Of a stretch of DNA of 64,000 bases, positions 53,802-62,978 are shown piece after piece. The DNA comes from Nocardioides cynanchi (GTDB lineage Bacteria; Actinomycetota; Actinomycetes; Propionibacteriales; Nocardioidaceae). The stretch lies in the NCBI RefSeq assembly GCF_008761635.1, contig NZ_CP044344.1, forward strand, positions 3,596,001 through 3,660,000. Direction: 5' to 3'. Each line of letters begins with the position of its first letter. Position 1 is the stretch's first letter. The position numbers and the translations under genes are program-made. Under the pieces are notes generated by a model. It worked only from the letters and a program-made list of their open reading frames with translations. It was not told the DNA's origin and ran no database searches.

Positions 53802-54614
53802 TCACTCGCTGCGCGCGGTGAGCCTGGCGCGCAGGGCGTCGTCCCGGCTCAGCCGGGCGGCGTCCCGCTGGCGTCGGGTGGCGCTCACCGCGGCCAGGAA
53901 GTCCCAGGAGGTGGTGCCCGGTGGCGGGGGCGGTGCGACGTACTCCGACATCCGGGTCGCGAGCAGCTCGCCGCCCCGGTGCCGCGAGGCGGGGTCCAGG
54001 GTGGACACCCGGGCGAGGTACTGACGCACGGCCAGGGCGAGCCCGACCGGCGGCGAGCGCACGTCGGCCGTGGCCGCCCAGCCGACCAGGTGTGCGGGCA
54101 TCGGGGTGGGCGGGGGGAGTGCGAGGCGAACCCGGTCCCGGACGACGTAGGTGCCGGCGGCGTAGTCACCCAGCCGCTTGCCACGTGAGCTGACCAGGCA
54201 GCTGAAGAACGCCGGACCGCCGGACAGGGCGTAGATCTCCACGATCCCGATCAGGGCCCGCACGAACGACTGCTGGGCGGTGACCGGTCCGGCGTCGTCG
54301 CGGACCACCCGCAGCCCCATCGCCACCTTGCCGAGCGACCGGCCGCGGGTCAGTGTCTCCAGCACGGTCGGGTAGACCAGGAAGACCAGCATCAACGAGC
54401 CGACCAGCGCCACGTGCTGGAGCGCGCCGTCGGTGTGGGCGCTGGAGACGATGGCCAGGAAGAGCACCACGAACCCGACGATGCCCAGCGCGAGCACGTC
54501 GAGCAGGCCCGAGGCGATCCGGGCGCCCACGGTGGCGGCGGGCAGGTCCAGGGCGACGGCCTCGCCGGTGACGAGGTCGTCCTCGGTCAGCATCGCGAAC
54601 TCCGGTGAGGACAT
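53802..54614 (-). CDS. RDD-family membrane protein
   Basis: The 270-residue protein has the RDD domain in its first 165 residues: LDLPAATVGARIASGLLDVL with the first helix, further helices near 65-85 and 120-140, and GRSLGKVAMGLRVVRDDAGP plus RGKRLGDYAAGTYVVRDR. The tail is Pro-rich. In mycobacteria an RDD gene and a SpoIIM-like gene are adjacent (Rv3694c/Rv3695, from memory), as here. ATG 54614 follows TATGCT by 7 nt. It is divergent from the spoIIM-like gene with a 24-bp gap and an overlapping -10 box. Confidence 0.87.
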   Translation of the reverse strand: MSSPEFAMLTEDDLVTGEAVALDLPAATVGARIASGLLDVLALGIVGFVVLFLAIVSSAHTDGALQHVALVGSLMLVFLVYPTVLETLTRGRSLGKVAMGLRVVRDDAGPVTAQQSFVRALIGIVEIYALSGGPAFFSCLVSSRGKRLGDYAAGTYVVRDRVRLALPPPTPMPAHLVGWAATADVRSPPVGLALAVRQYLARVSTLDPASRHRGGELLATRMSEYVAPPPPPGTTSWDFLAAVSATRRQRDAARLSRDDALRARLTARSE

Positions 54615-54621
54615 CGACGTG

Positions 54622-54631
54622 AGCATAGGCT
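54622..54631. promoter_or_regulatory. Overlapping divergent -10 boxes of the RDD and SpoIIM genes
   Basis: The decamer AGCATAGGCT contains TAGGCT on the plus strand (54626-54631), ending 7 nt before GTG 54639. It also contains TATGCT on the minus strand (54627-54622), ending 7 nt before ATG 54614. The hexamers share two base pairs, so only one polymerase can use the site at a time. Confidence 0.65.
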
Positions 54632-54638
54632 TCGGCGC

Positions 54639-55634
54639 GTGGACCTGGACGCGTATGTGCTCGCCCACCACGCCGAGTGGACCCGCCTGGAGACCCTGAC
54701 TGGTCAGCGGCGGCTCGACGGCGCCGAGAGCGACGAGCTCGTCGAGCGCTACCAGCGCGTGGCCACGCACCTCTCGGTGATCCGGACCTCGGCGCCCGAC
54801 GCGAGCGTGATCACCTATCTCTCGCTGCTGCTGAGCCGCGCCCGCAACCGGGCCGGCGCCTCCAGCGGCGGCACCTGGCACGGCGTACGCACGTTCGTGC
54901 TCGAGCGGTTCCCGGCCGCGCTCTACCGGCTGCGCTGGTGGTGGATCGGTACGGCAGCGGGCAACGTGGTGGCCACCGGCGTGATGATGTGGTGGCTGCT
55001 CGGCCATTCGGACGTCGAGCAGCGGCTGCTCTCGCCGCGCGACGTCGACCAGCTGGTCAACCACCGCTTCTCCGGCTACTACAGCCAGTACGCCGCCTCG
55101 CACTTCGCTGCGGAGGTGTGGACCAACAACGTCTGGGTCGCCGCGCTCTGCCTGGCCTTCGGGGCGCTCGGCGTCCCGGTGGTCTACCTGCTGTTCCAGA
55201 ACGTCGCGAACCTCGCCGTGATCGGCTCGATCATGACCCGCCACGGGCACGCCGCGGAGTTCTGGGGGCTGATTCTGCCCCACGGGATGCTCGAGCTGAC
55301 CGCCGTGTTCGTCGCCGGTGGCGTCGGCTTCCGGCTCTTCTGGTCGTGGGTGGAGCCGGGCGACCTGACCCGAGCACAGTCCTTCGCCCGCGAGGGGCGA
55401 ACGGCCGGGACGGTCGCGCTGGGGCTGGTCGGCGTGCTGGCGGTCAGCGGCGTCATCGAGGCCTTCGTGACCCCGAGCGGGCTCCCGACCTGGGCCCGGA
55501 TCGGTGTCGGCGCGCTGGCCGAGGCGACGTTCCTGGCCTACGTCTTCGGGCTCGGCCGGCGGGCGGCGCGGCGCGGTCACACGGGCGACATCGACGCCCG
55601 TCTGCTCGAGGACCGGGTCGCCGCGCAGGCCTGA
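54639..55634 (+). CDS. SpoIIM-family (stage II sporulation protein M-like) membrane protein
   Basis: The 331-residue protein has a cytoplasmic helical head (VDLDAYVLAHHAEWTRLETL) and about five membrane helices. Family-typical segments are RFPAALYRLRWWWIGTAAGN, TNNVWVAALCLAFGALGVPV and FWGLILPHGMLELTAVFVAG. Non-sporulating actinobacteria carry it with RDD, MoxR and DUF58 genes, where its role is unknown. GTG 54639 is the leaderless start. MoxR and DUF58 are absent here, so the cluster is reduced. Confidence 0.88.
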   Translation: MDLDAYVLAHHAEWTRLETLTGQRRLDGAESDELVERYQRVATHLSVIRTSAPDASVITYLSLLLSRARNRAGASSGGTWHGVRTFVLERFPAALYRLRWWWIGTAAGNVVATGVMMWWLLGHSDVEQRLLSPRDVDQLVNHRFSGYYSQYAASHFAAEVWTNNVWVAALCLAFGALGVPVVYLLFQNVANLAVIGSIMTRHGHAAEFWGLILPHGMLELTAVFVAGGVGFRLFWSWVEPGDLTRAQSFAREGRTAGTVALGLVGVLAVSGVIEAFVTPSGLPTWARIGVGALAEATFLAYVFGLGRRAARRGHTGDIDARLLEDRVAAQA

Positions 55635-55653
55635 GCGGCGGGCGACCAGCCGC

Positions 55654-56103
55654 TCACAGCAACCCGCGTGCCTTGAGCGACAGGTAGTGGTCGGCCAGCG
55701 CCGGCGGCAGGTCGTCGGCCGGTACGTCGATCACGTCCACGCCGAGCGTGCGCAGCAGGCCGCGGATGATCCGGAACGCACCGTCCAGGATGTCGCCGAG
55801 CACGAGAGGGCGCAGCGGGATCGCTCCCGGCCGGTGGGCCGCGCCCGGCGGGACGCCGGTCGGCGACTGCTGGAGGGCGTAGGCCGGGGGGGTCGGGTAC
55901 GCCGCCTGGTAGGACGGTGCCGGGCTCGGCCCTGGCTGCAGCCAGCGCGGGGTCTCCGCACCGCCGGAGGACGGCGCACCCGGCGGCGGGGGAGGCGGCG
56001 TGACCTGGCCCCAGCCGGGCGTCGGTGCCGGAGACCCGCTCCATCCGGGGGGCGGCGGTTCCGGCTCGCCCCCACCGGGGGGTGGCGGTTGCTCTCCCGA
56101 CAC
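55654..56103 (-). CDS. Pro-rich protein, apparently a truncated membrane-domain protein
   Basis: The 149-residue frame has a Pro/Gly-rich disordered N-terminus (1-90) followed by [20 protein letters not shown], the standard opening of actinobacterial glycerophosphodiester-phosphodiesterase-like membrane-domain proteins. In those, several hundred membrane residues follow. Here the sequence switches after RIIRG to an unrelated tail, [20 protein letters not shown], and stops. It looks like an in-frame deletion joining two neighbouring genes, which fits its place beside RDD and SpoIIM. GTG 56103 has GAGGAG 9 nt upstream; a longer start is possible. It may be a pseudogene. Confidence 0.55.
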   Translation of the reverse strand: MSGEQPPPPGGGEPEPPPPGWSGSPAPTPGWGQVTPPPPPPGAPSSGGAETPRWLQPGPSPAPSYQAAYPTPPAYALQQSPTGVPPGAAHRPGAIPLRPLVLGDILDGAFRIIRGLLRTLGVDVIDVPADDLPPALADHYLSLKARGLL

Positions 56104-56533
56104 GGCTGTGGTCTCCTCGTCGTGGGGGCGGCGACCCGGGGTCCGGCCTCCGCGAGGCGCCCATCCTGTCAGCCGTCGACGCGATTTGGCGTCCATGGGG
56201 GCCATCTGTCAGGATTGTCCGGTTGCTCCGGCGGGTTGCCGGGGTGCGCAGCACTTGACTTCTGAATCGCGTCTCCCGCTGGTTCGCAGGTCGCCGTGCG
56301 TCGCACCGAACCAGGAGACCCGATCTCCCGACACCTGTCGGGGGCCCACCAACACGATGCAGTTCTCCCGCGAGGGGGAGCTGCGTGCCGCGGAACCTGC
56401 GCGACACGCCCGACCTCGGGGGTCGGGAGTGGAGCGTGCCGGGCAGCGGACAACACGGACGACAGGCGGACGGTTCCGACCCGGGACCGGACGGACGGAC
56501 AGCAGCACGACACGAAGAGGACGAGAGAGACCT
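56104..56533 (+). promoter_or_regulatory. S10 operon promoter region and structured leader (430 bp without a gene)
   Basis: TTGGCG (56186-56191) and CAGGAT (56210-56215), 18 nt apart, are the best promoter candidate, giving a leader of about 310 nt. Within it lie a nested hairpin (GGTTCG 56281-56286 with CGAACC 56307-56312, enclosing GTGC/GCAC), a 6-bp hairpin at 56327-56342 (CCCGAC/GTCGGG, loop ACCT) and a 7-bp hairpin at 56409-56427 (CCCGACC/GGTCGGG). TTGACT near 56253 has no partner box. Long leaders before S10 often carry ribosomal-protein or growth control; the mechanism here is unknown. Confidence 0.55.
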
Positions 56534-56842
56534 ATGGCGGGACAGAAGATCCGCATCAGGCTCAAGGCCTATGACCACGAGGTGATCGACACCTCGGCGC
56601 GCAAGATCGTGGACACCGTCACCCGTACGGGTGCCAAGGTCGCCGGCCCCGTGCCGCTGCCGACCGAGAAGAACGTGTACTGCGTCATCCGCTCGCCCCA
56701 CAAGTACAAGGACTCGCGCGAGCACTTCGAGATGCGCACCCACAAGCGGCTGATCGACATCATCGACCCCACGCCGAAGACCGTCGACTCCCTGATGCGC
56801 CTCGACCTCCCCGCCGGTGTCGACATCGAGATCAAGCTCTGA
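56534..56842 (+). CDS. rpsJ: 30S ribosomal protein S10
   Basis: The 102-residue S10 is complete: [40 protein letters not shown], and a normal C-terminus. It sits in the small-subunit head and, in other bacteria, also acts in antitermination with NusB. It is the first gene of the S10 operon. The start ATG 56534 follows a purine-rich GGACGAGAGAG. An in-frame upstream ATG at 56358 would add a low-complexity extension and is not credible. Confidence 0.98.
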   Translation: MAGQKIRIRLKAYDHEVIDTSARKIVDTVTRTGAKVAGPVPLPTEKNVYCVIRSPHKYKDSREHFEMRTHKRLIDIIDPTPKTVDSLMRLDLPAGVDIEIKL

Positions 56843-56851
56843 GGCTCTGAC

Positions 56852-57520
56852 ATGACTGTTGAACGAAACGTGAAGGGGCTGCTGGGCACCAAGCTCGGCA
56901 TGACCCAGCTGTGGGACGAGAACAACCGCATCGTCCCGGTCACCGTCGTCGCGGCGTCCACCAACGTCGTCACCCAGGTGCGCAAGCCCGAGAGCGACGG
57001 CTACAACGCCATCCAGGTCGGGTACGGCGAGATCGACGGCCGCAAGGTCACCAAGCCGGAGGCCGGCCAGTTCGTCCGCGCCGGCGTCTCCCCCCGCCGC
57101 CACGTGGTCGAGATCCGGACCGCCGACGCCGGCTCGTACACCGTGGGCCAGGAGCTCGCCGTCGACACCTTCGCCCCGGGCGAGGAGATCGACGTGACCG
57201 GCACCAGCAAGGGCAAGGGCTTCGCCGGTGTGATGAAGCGACACGGCTTCCACGGCGTCGGCGCCTCGCACGGCGCCCACCGCAACCACCGCAAGCCGGG
57301 CTCCATCGGTGCCTGCGCCACCCCCGGTCGCGTCTTCAAGGGCGTCCGGATGGCCGGTCGCATGGGCAACGAGACCGTCACCACCCAGAACGTCACCGTC
57401 CACGCGGTCGACGCCGAGAAGGGCCTGATCCTGCTCAAGGGCGCCGTTCCCGGCCCCAAGGGCGGGCTGATCGTGCTCCGCTCGGCCGCCAAGCGGACCG
57501 CACCCGCCGAGGAGGCCTGA
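56852..57520 (+). CDS. rplC: 50S ribosomal protein L3
   Basis: The 222-residue L3 is complete, with [20 protein letters not shown] at the start, [20 protein letters not shown] and [20 protein letters not shown] in the loop reaching the peptidyl-transferase centre. It begins large-subunit assembly. It lies 9 nt after rpsJ and 2 nt before rplD. Confidence 0.98.
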   Translation: MTVERNVKGLLGTKLGMTQLWDENNRIVPVTVVAASTNVVTQVRKPESDGYNAIQVGYGEIDGRKVTKPEAGQFVRAGVSPRRHVVEIRTADAGSYTVGQELAVDTFAPGEEIDVTGTSKGKGFAGVMKRHGFHGVGASHGAHRNHRKPGSIGACATPGRVFKGVRMAGRMGNETVTTQNVTVHAVDAEKGLILLKGAVPGPKGGLIVLRSAAKRTAPAEEA

Positions 57521-57522
57521 CC

Positions 57523-58518
57523 ATGGCGAGCACCACGAAGAAGGCTGCCGCGAAGAAGGCGCCCGCGGCCAAGACCACGGGCACCACCTCGGTCGTGGCC
57601 GTCGACCTGCCCGCCGAGATCTTCGACGTCGAGGTCAACATTCCGCTGATCCACCAGGTCGTGGTGGCCCAGCAGGCGGCCGCCCGCCAGGGCACGCACG
57701 CCACCAAACGCCGCGGCGACGTCCGCGGTGGTGGCCGCAAGCCCTACAAGCAGAAGGGCACCGGCCGCGCCCGTCAGGGCTCGACCCGCGCTCCGCAGTT
57801 CGCCGGCGGCGGTGTCGTCCACGGCCCGCAGCCGCGCAGCTACGCCCAGCGCACCCCCAAGAAGATGATCGCCGCCGCCCTGCGCGGTGCGCTCTCCGAC
57901 CGGGCCCGGGACGGCCGCATCCACGTCGTGGAGTCGCTCGTCACCGGGGAGACCCCCTCGACCAAGGCGGCCCTGGCCGCTCTGGCCGGCGTGGTGGCCG
58001 ACCGGGCGAACTTCCTGGTCGTGCTCGAGCGTTCCGACGCCGTCACCTGGCTGTCGCTGCGCAACGCGCACGAGGTGCACATCCTGGCCGTCGACCAGGT
58101 CAACACCTACGACGTGCTGGCCTCCGACGACATCGTGTTCACCCGCGGTGCCTACGAGGCGTTCGTGAACGGCACCGCTTCGGCGACTGCCCGCCCGGCC
58201 ACCATCGTCGAAGCGCCGGCCGCTGACGCGGAGTCCCCGGCTGCGGCCGAGACGCCCGTCGAGGCCGAGGCCGAGACGGTCGTCGCCGAGGATGCCAAGC
58301 CGGAGCTGCCCCAGGGCGCGAAGCTGCCGCTGAAGAGTGGTGGCGCCCCCAAGGGCTACGACGTCAAGGGCAACGCCGACTCGGGTCTGTACCACGAGCC
58401 CGACGGCCAGTGGTACGACGCCACGGTGGCGGAGTTCTACTTCAAGACCGCCGAGGACGCCGAGGCAGCGGGCTTCACCCGCGCCGGCGGCGCCGCTGAA
58501 GGGGAGGACCAGAAGTGA
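57523..58518 (+). CDS. rplD: 50S ribosomal protein L4 with extra C-terminal domain
   Basis: The 331-residue protein is far longer than ordinary L4 (about 205-220). Residues 22-220 are L4: [20 protein letters not shown] is the tunnel loop, and [10 protein letters not shown] ends the fold. N-terminal residues 1-20 are Lys/Ala-rich. Residues 221-261 form an acidic Ala/Pro/Glu linker. Residues 262-331 form a compact domain with [20 protein letters not shown] and [17 protein letters not shown], resembling the short module I know as the sunset domain on some actinobacterial ribosomal and surface proteins. L4 binds 23S rRNA and lines the exit tunnel; the role of the tail is unknown. Its stop overlaps rplW (GTGA). 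Confidence 0.95.
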   Translation: MASTTKKAAAKKAPAAKTTGTTSVVAVDLPAEIFDVEVNIPLIHQVVVAQQAAARQGTHATKRRGDVRGGGRKPYKQKGTGRARQGSTRAPQFAGGGVVHGPQPRSYAQRTPKKMIAAALRGALSDRARDGRIHVVESLVTGETPSTKAALAALAGVVADRANFLVVLERSDAVTWLSLRNAHEVHILAVDQVNTYDVLASDDIVFTRGAYEAFVNGTASATARPATIVEAPAADAESPAAAETPVEAEAETVVAEDAKPELPQGAKLPLKSGGAPKGYDVKGNADSGLYHEPDGQWYDATVAEFYFKTAEDAEAAGFTRAGGAAEGEDQK

Positions 58519-58820
58519 GCACCCTGCACAAGGACCACCGCGACGTCCTGCTCGCCCCGGTGGTGTCGGAGAAGAGCTACGGCCTCCTCGACGCCAACAA
58601 GTACACCTTCCTGGTGCACCCGGACGCCAACAAGACCGAGATCAAGATCGCGGTCGAGAAGGTCTTCGGCGTCAAGGTCACCTCGGTGAACACCATCAAC
58701 CGCCAGGGCAAGACGCGTCGTACCCGGACCGGTCTGGGCAAGCGCAAGAACACCAAGCGCGCCATCGTCAGCCTCGCCGAGGGCCACCGCATCGACATCT
58801 TCGGAGGTCCGGTCTCCTGA
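58515..58820 (+). CDS. rplW: 50S ribosomal protein L23
   Basis: The 101-residue L23 is complete: [60 protein letters not shown]. It lies at the tunnel exit and docks trigger factor and SRP. GTG start overlaps the rplD stop by 4 nt. Confidence 0.98.
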   Translation: MSTLHKDHRDVLLAPVVSEKSYGLLDANKYTFLVHPDANKTEIKIAVEKVFGVKVTSVNTINRQGKTRRTRTGLGKRKNTKRAIVSLAEGHRIDIFGGPVS

Positions 58821-58847
58821 CCGGGCTCCTGACTAGGACGAGAAACC

Positions 58848-59690
58848 ATGGCTATCCGCAAGTACAAGCCGACCACCCCGGGCCGTCGTGGCTCCTCGGT
58901 GGCCGACTTCGTCGAGATCACCCGGACCACGCCGGAGAAGTCGCTGACGCGTCCGCTGCCCAAGAAGGGCGGCCGCAACAACCAGGGCCGGATCACCACC
59001 CGGCACCAGGGCGGCGGCCACAAGCGGGCCTACCGCATCATCGACTTCCGTCGCTACGACAAGGACGGCGTGCCCTGCAAGGTCGCGCACATCGAGTACG
59101 ACCCCAACCGCACGGCCCGGATCGCGCTGCTGCACTACGCCGACGGCGAGAAGCGCTACATCGTGGCGCCCAAGGACCTCTTCCAGGGCATGGCCCTGGA
59201 GTCCGGCCCCAACGCCGACATCAAGGTGGGCAACAACCTGCCGCTGCGCAACATCCCGGTCGGTACCACCATCCACTGCATCGAGATGCGTCCGGGCGGT
59301 GGCGCCAAGATCGCCCGCTCGGCCGGCAACTCCGCGCAGCTGGTCGCCAAGGAGGGCTCGCGCGCCACGCTGCGGATGCCCTCGGGCGAGATGCGGTTCG
59401 TCGACGTCCGGTGCCGTGCCTCGATCGGTGAGGTCGGCAACGCCGAGCAGTCCAACATCAACTGGGGCAAGGCCGGCCGCATGCGGTGGAAGGGCAAGCG
59501 CCCGACCGTCCGAGGTGTGGTCATGAACCCGGTCGACCACCCGCACGGTGGTGGCGAGGGCAAGACCTCCGGTGGTCGTCACCCGGTCAGCCCGTGGGGC
59601 AAGCCCGAGGGCCGCACCCGCCGTAAGGGCAAGGCCAGCGACGCCCAGATCATCCGCCGCCGCCGCAGTGGCAAGAACAAGAAGCGCTGA
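58848..59690 (+). CDS. rplB: 50S ribosomal protein L2
   Basis: The 280-residue L2 is complete: [31 protein letters not shown], and [20 protein letters not shown] with the conserved His of the peptidyl-transferase neighbourhood. The basic tail is [15 protein letters not shown]. It joins the subunits and supports the catalytic centre. It lies 27 nt after rplW. Confidence 0.98.
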   Translation: MAIRKYKPTTPGRRGSSVADFVEITRTTPEKSLTRPLPKKGGRNNQGRITTRHQGGGHKRAYRIIDFRRYDKDGVPCKVAHIEYDPNRTARIALLHYADGEKRYIVAPKDLFQGMALESGPNADIKVGNNLPLRNIPVGTTIHCIEMRPGGGAKIARSAGNSAQLVAKEGSRATLRMPSGEMRFVDVRCRASIGEVGNAEQSNINWGKAGRMRWKGKRPTVRGVVMNPVDHPHGGGEGKTSGGRHPVSPWGKPEGRTRRKGKASDAQIIRRRRSGKNKKR

Positions 59691-59708
59691 GCAGGGAGAT
59701 AGAGACAG

Positions 59709-59990
59709 ATGCCTCGCAGCCTCAAGAAGGGCCCGTTCGTCGACGGCCACCTGCAGAAGAAGGTGGACGCCGAGAACGACAAGGGATCCCACAACGTGAT
59801 CAAGACCTGGTCGCGTCGCTCGATGATCGTGCCGACCATGATCGGTCACACGATCGCCGTACACGACGGCCGCAAGCACGTCCCTGTCTTCGTGACCGAC
59901 TCGATGGTCGGCCACAAGCTCGGGGAGTTCGCACCGACCCGCACCTACCGCGGGCACGTCAAGGACGACCGTAAGGGGAGGCGCCGCTAA
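59709..59990 (+). CDS. rpsS: 30S ribosomal protein S19
   Basis: The 93-residue S19 is complete: [40 protein letters not shown] and [16 protein letters not shown]. It contacts S13 in the small-subunit head. The TAA stop overlaps the rplV start (TAATG). Confidence 0.98.
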   Translation: MPRSLKKGPFVDGHLQKKVDAENDKGSHNVIKTWSRRSMIVPTMIGHTIAVHDGRKHVPVFVTDSMVGHKLGEFAPTRTYRGHVKDDRKGRRR

Positions 59991-60430
59991 TGCCGACCAC
60001 TGAACGCCGGCGCACCAGCGCCCGCCGCGACTCGCTGCTGGGCGACCAGCCGGGTTCCTTCGCCAGCGCCCGCTACGTGCGGATCACGCCGATGAAGGCC
60101 CGCCGCGTCACCCAGATGATCCACGGCCTGCCGGTCGACGACGCCCTGTCCCTCCTGCAGTTCGCTCCGCAGGCTGCGGCCGCGACGGTCTACAAGGTCC
60201 TGGAGAGCGCGGTCGCGAACGCCGAGACCACCGAGGACCTCACCCGCGCGGACCTGGTCGTGAGCAACTGCCAGGTCGACGAGGGCCCCACGATGAAGCG
60301 CTGGCGCCCGCGCGCCCAGGGCCGCGCCACGCGGATCCTGAAGCGCACCAGCCACATCACCCTCGTGGTGACGCCGCGGGCCAAGCCCGCCGTGAGCACC
60401 AACAAGAACCGGAAGAAGGGGAAGGCCTGA
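59990..60430 (+). CDS. rplV: 50S ribosomal protein L22
   Basis: The 146-residue L22 is longer than the usual 110 residues. A basic N-terminal stretch ([20 protein letters not shown]) and a Lys-rich tail flank the core: [20 protein letters not shown], then [20 protein letters not shown], the tunnel hairpin where macrolide-resistance changes occur. It is coupled to rpsC by TGATG. Confidence 0.97.
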   Translation: MPTTERRRTSARRDSLLGDQPGSFASARYVRITPMKARRVTQMIHGLPVDDALSLLQFAPQAAAATVYKVLESAVANAETTEDLTRADLVVSNCQVDEGPTMKRWRPRAQGRATRILKRTSHITLVVTPRAKPAVSTNKNRKKGKA

Positions 60431-61260
60431 TGGGCCAGAAAATCAACCCGAACGGCTTCCGCCTCGGCATCTCGACCGACCACAAGTCGCGTTGGTACGC
60501 CGACAAGCTCTACAAGTCGTACGTCGGCGAGGACGTCGCCATCCGCCGCCTCCTGTCCAAGGGCATGGAGCGCGCGGGCATCGCCAAGGTCGAGATCGAG
60601 CGCACCCGTGACCGGGTGCGGGTGGACATCCACACCGCGCGTCCGGGCATCGTGATCGGCCGCCGTGGCGCCGAGGCCGACCGGATCCGCGGCGACCTGG
60701 AGAAGCTCACCGGCAAGCAGGTCCAGCTGAACATCCTCGAGGTCAAGAACCCCGAGATCGACGCGCAGCTGGTCGCCCAGGGCGTCGCCGAGCAGCTCAG
60801 CGGCCGCGTGCAGTTCCGGCGGGCCATGCGCAAGGCGATGCAGACCACGATGCGCTCGGGTGCCAAGGGCATCCGGATCCAGTGCTCGGGTCGCCTCAAC
60901 GGCGCTGAGATGTCGCGCACCGAGTTCTACCGCGAGGGCCGCGTGCCCCTGCACACCCTGCGTGCCGACATCGACTACGGCTTCTACGAGGCCAAGACCA
61001 CCTTCGGCCGGATCGGCGTGAAGGTCTGGATCTACAAGGGCGAGGTCGCCGGCACCCGTGCCGAGCGTCAGGCGCAGGCCGCCGCCAAGGCCGGCGTGCC
61101 CGGTCGCAGCGGTCGCCCGTCGACCCGTGGTGGCGGCGCCGCCGAGCGTCCCAGCCGGGGCACCCGCCCGACCCGTTCGGACCGCGACGCGGCTCCGGCC
61201 GAGGCAGCCGCTCCGGCCGCCGAGGCTGCCGCGCCGGCGACCACCGGATCGGAGGCCTGA
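60430..61260 (+). CDS. rpsC: 30S ribosomal protein S3
   Basis: The 276-residue S3 is complete: [20 protein letters not shown], the KH domain with [19 protein letters not shown], and [13 protein letters not shown]. Beyond about residue 212 it carries an Ala/Arg/Pro-rich tail ([20 protein letters not shown]) as in other actinobacteria. S3 lies at the mRNA entry site and has helicase activity with S4 and S5. It overlaps rplV by 1 nt. Confidence 0.98.
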   Translation: MGQKINPNGFRLGISTDHKSRWYADKLYKSYVGEDVAIRRLLSKGMERAGIAKVEIERTRDRVRVDIHTARPGIVIGRRGAEADRIRGDLEKLTGKQVQLNILEVKNPEIDAQLVAQGVAEQLSGRVQFRRAMRKAMQTTMRSGAKGIRIQCSGRLNGAEMSRTEFYREGRVPLHTLRADIDYGFYEAKTTFGRIGVKVWIYKGEVAGTRAERQAQAAAKAGVPGRSGRPSTRGGGAAERPSRGTRPTRSDRDAAPAEAAAPAAEAAAPATTGSEA

Positions 61261-61263
61261 GCC

Positions 61264-61683
61264 ATGTTGATGCCCCGACGCCTCAAGCACCGCAAGCAGC
61301 ACCACCCCAACCGCTCCGGTGCGGCCAAGGGCGGAACCAAGCTCGCGTTCGGTGAGTTCGGCATCCAGGCCCTCGAGGGCTCCTACCTGACCAACCGTCA
61401 GATCGAGTCCGCCCGAATCGCGATGACCCGCCACATCAAGCGTGGCGGCAAGGTGTGGATCAACATCTACCCCGACCGCCCGCTGACCAAGAAGCCCGCC
61501 GAGACCCGGATGGGCTCCGGCAAGGGCTCCCCGGAGTGGTGGATCGCCAACATCAAGCCCGGCCGCGTGCTCTTCGAGCTCTCCGGTGTGGACGAGACGA
61601 CGGCGCGCGAGGCCATGCGCCGCGCGCAGCACAAGCTCCCGTGCAAGACGCGTTTCATCTCCCGTGAAGCAGGTGAATTCTGA
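61264..61683 (+). CDS. rplP: 50S ribosomal protein L16
   Basis: The 139-residue L16 is complete: [40 protein letters not shown] and [20 protein letters not shown]. It helps place the A-site tRNA and is the target region of evernimicin-type resistance. It begins 3 nt after rpsC and overlaps rpmC (TGATG). Confidence 0.98.
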   Translation: MLMPRRLKHRKQHHPNRSGAAKGGTKLAFGEFGIQALEGSYLTNRQIESARIAMTRHIKRGGKVWINIYPDRPLTKKPAETRMGSGKGSPEWWIANIKPGRVLFELSGVDETTAREAMRRAQHKLPCKTRFISREAGEF

Positions 61684-61973
61684 TGGCCAGCATCCTGAGG
61701 GCTCACGAGCTCGACGAGATGAACGAGACCGACCTCGAGGCCCGCTTGCGCGAGGCCAAGGAGGAGCTGTTCAACCTGCGCTTCCAGGCGGCCACCGGCC
61801 AGCTGGAGAGCCACGGTCGGCTCCGCACGGTCAAGAAGGACATCGCCCGGATCTACACCGTGGTGCGTGAGCGCGAGCTCGGCATCAGGTCCACCCCGAG
61901 CGCCGACGATGAGGCGAAGACCCCGAAGAGCCAGAAGGCTCCGAAGGCCAAGAAGGAAGGTGCTGACGCATGA
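61683..61973 (+). CDS. rpmC: 50S ribosomal protein L29
   Basis: The 96-residue protein contains the approximately 70-residue L29 helical hairpin ([40 protein letters not shown]) plus a Lys/Ala-rich tail [16 protein letters not shown], typical of actinobacteria. It lies near the tunnel exit. The stop overlaps rpsQ (ATGA). Confidence 0.97.
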   Translation: MASILRAHELDEMNETDLEARLREAKEELFNLRFQAATGQLESHGRLRTVKKDIARIYTVVRERELGIRSTPSADDEAKTPKSQKAPKAKKEGADA

Positions 61974-62245
61974 GCGAGCAGTCCGTTGCTCCTGAGCGCA
62001 ACACACGCAAGGTCCTCCAGGGCCTGGTCGTCAGCGACAAGATGGACAAGACCGTCGTGGTCGAGGTCGAGAACCGCGTGAAGCACGCGGTCTACGGCAA
62101 GGTCATGCGCCGGACGTCGCGCCTCAAGGCTCACGACGAGCTGAACGACGCCCACCAGGGCGACCGGGTCCAGATCATGGAGACCCGTCCGCTCTCGGCG
62201 ACCAAGCGCTGGCGCATCGTGGAGATCCTGGAGCGTGCGAAGTGA
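61970..62245 (+). CDS. rpsQ: 30S ribosomal protein S17
   Basis: The 91-residue S17 is complete: [40 protein letters not shown] and [16 protein letters not shown]. It binds 16S rRNA early in assembly. It overlaps rpmC and rplN by 4 nt each. Confidence 0.98.
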   Translation: MSEQSVAPERNTRKVLQGLVVSDKMDKTVVVEVENRVKHAVYGKVMRRTSRLKAHDELNDAHQGDRVQIMETRPLSATKRWRIVEILERAK

Positions 62246-62610
62246 TCCAGCAGGAGTCGCGACTCAAGGTCGCCGACAACACCGGTGCCAAGGAAGTCCT
62301 GTGCATCCGGGTGCTCGGTGGCTCCGGTCGGCGCTACGCCGGGATCGGTGACGTGATCGTCTGCACGGTCAAGGACGCCATCCCCGGCGGCAATGTCAAG
62401 AAGGGCGACGTCGTCAAGGCCGTGATCGTGCGCACCACCAAGGAGCGCCGCCGTCCCGACGGGTCCTACATCAAGTTCGACGAGAACGCCGCGGTCATCC
62501 TCCGCCAGGACGGCGAGCCCCGTGGCACCCGCATCTTCGGCCCGGTGGGCCGCGAGCTGCGGGACAAGAAGTTCATGAAGATCATCTCCCTCGCACCGGA
62601 GGTGCTCTGA
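62242..62610 (+). CDS. rplN: 50S ribosomal protein L14
   Basis: The 122-residue L14 is complete: [20 protein letters not shown] (GTG start), [20 protein letters not shown] and [20 protein letters not shown]. It forms an intersubunit bridge and is the docking site of the silencing factor RsfS. Overlaps rpsQ by GTGA. Confidence 0.98.
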   Translation: MIQQESRLKVADNTGAKEVLCIRVLGGSGRRYAGIGDVIVCTVKDAIPGGNVKKGDVVKAVIVRTTKERRRPDGSYIKFDENAAVILRQDGEPRGTRIFGPVGRELRDKKFMKIISLAPEVL

Positions 62611-62611
62611 G

Positions 62612-62977
62612 ATGGGGAAGCACTCGATGAAGATCAGGAAGGGCGACACCGTCAAGGTGATCGCCGGCAAGGACAAGGGCGCCGAAGGCAAGGTGATCCT
62701 GGTGCTCCGTGAGGAGCAGCGGGTCATCGTCGAGGGTGTGAACCGCGTCAAGAAGCACACCAAGGTCGTCAACCAGGGCGGTCGCGCCGGCACCACCGGC
62801 GGGATCATCACCACCGAGGCCCCGATCCACGTGTCCAACGTGATGCTGGTCGAGGGCGACGGGGTCACCCGGGCCGGCTTCCGCCGGGACGAGGTGCTCA
62901 AGCGCCGCCCCGACGGGTCGACGTACCCCGGCACCCGCAGCGTCCGCATCTCGCGCAAGAGCGGGAAGGAGATCTGA
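62612..62977 (+). CDS. rplX: 50S ribosomal protein L24
   Basis: The 121-residue L24 has the KOW motif [20 protein letters not shown] and then [20 protein letters not shown] and [17 protein letters not shown]. It is an early assembly protein. It starts 1 nt after rplN and is followed by rplE 1 nt later. Confidence 0.98.
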   Translation: MGKHSMKIRKGDTVKVIAGKDKGAEGKVILVLREEQRVIVEGVNRVKKHTKVVNQGGRAGTTGGIITTEAPIHVSNVMLVEGDGVTRAGFRRDEVLKRRPDGSTYPGTRSVRISRKSGKEI

Positions 62978-62978
62978 C

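Noticed and set aside
56358..56533. In-frame N-terminal extension of rpsJ from ATG 56358
   Set aside because: S10 length is conserved, the extension is Arg-rich noise, and the start at 56534 has its own ribosome site.
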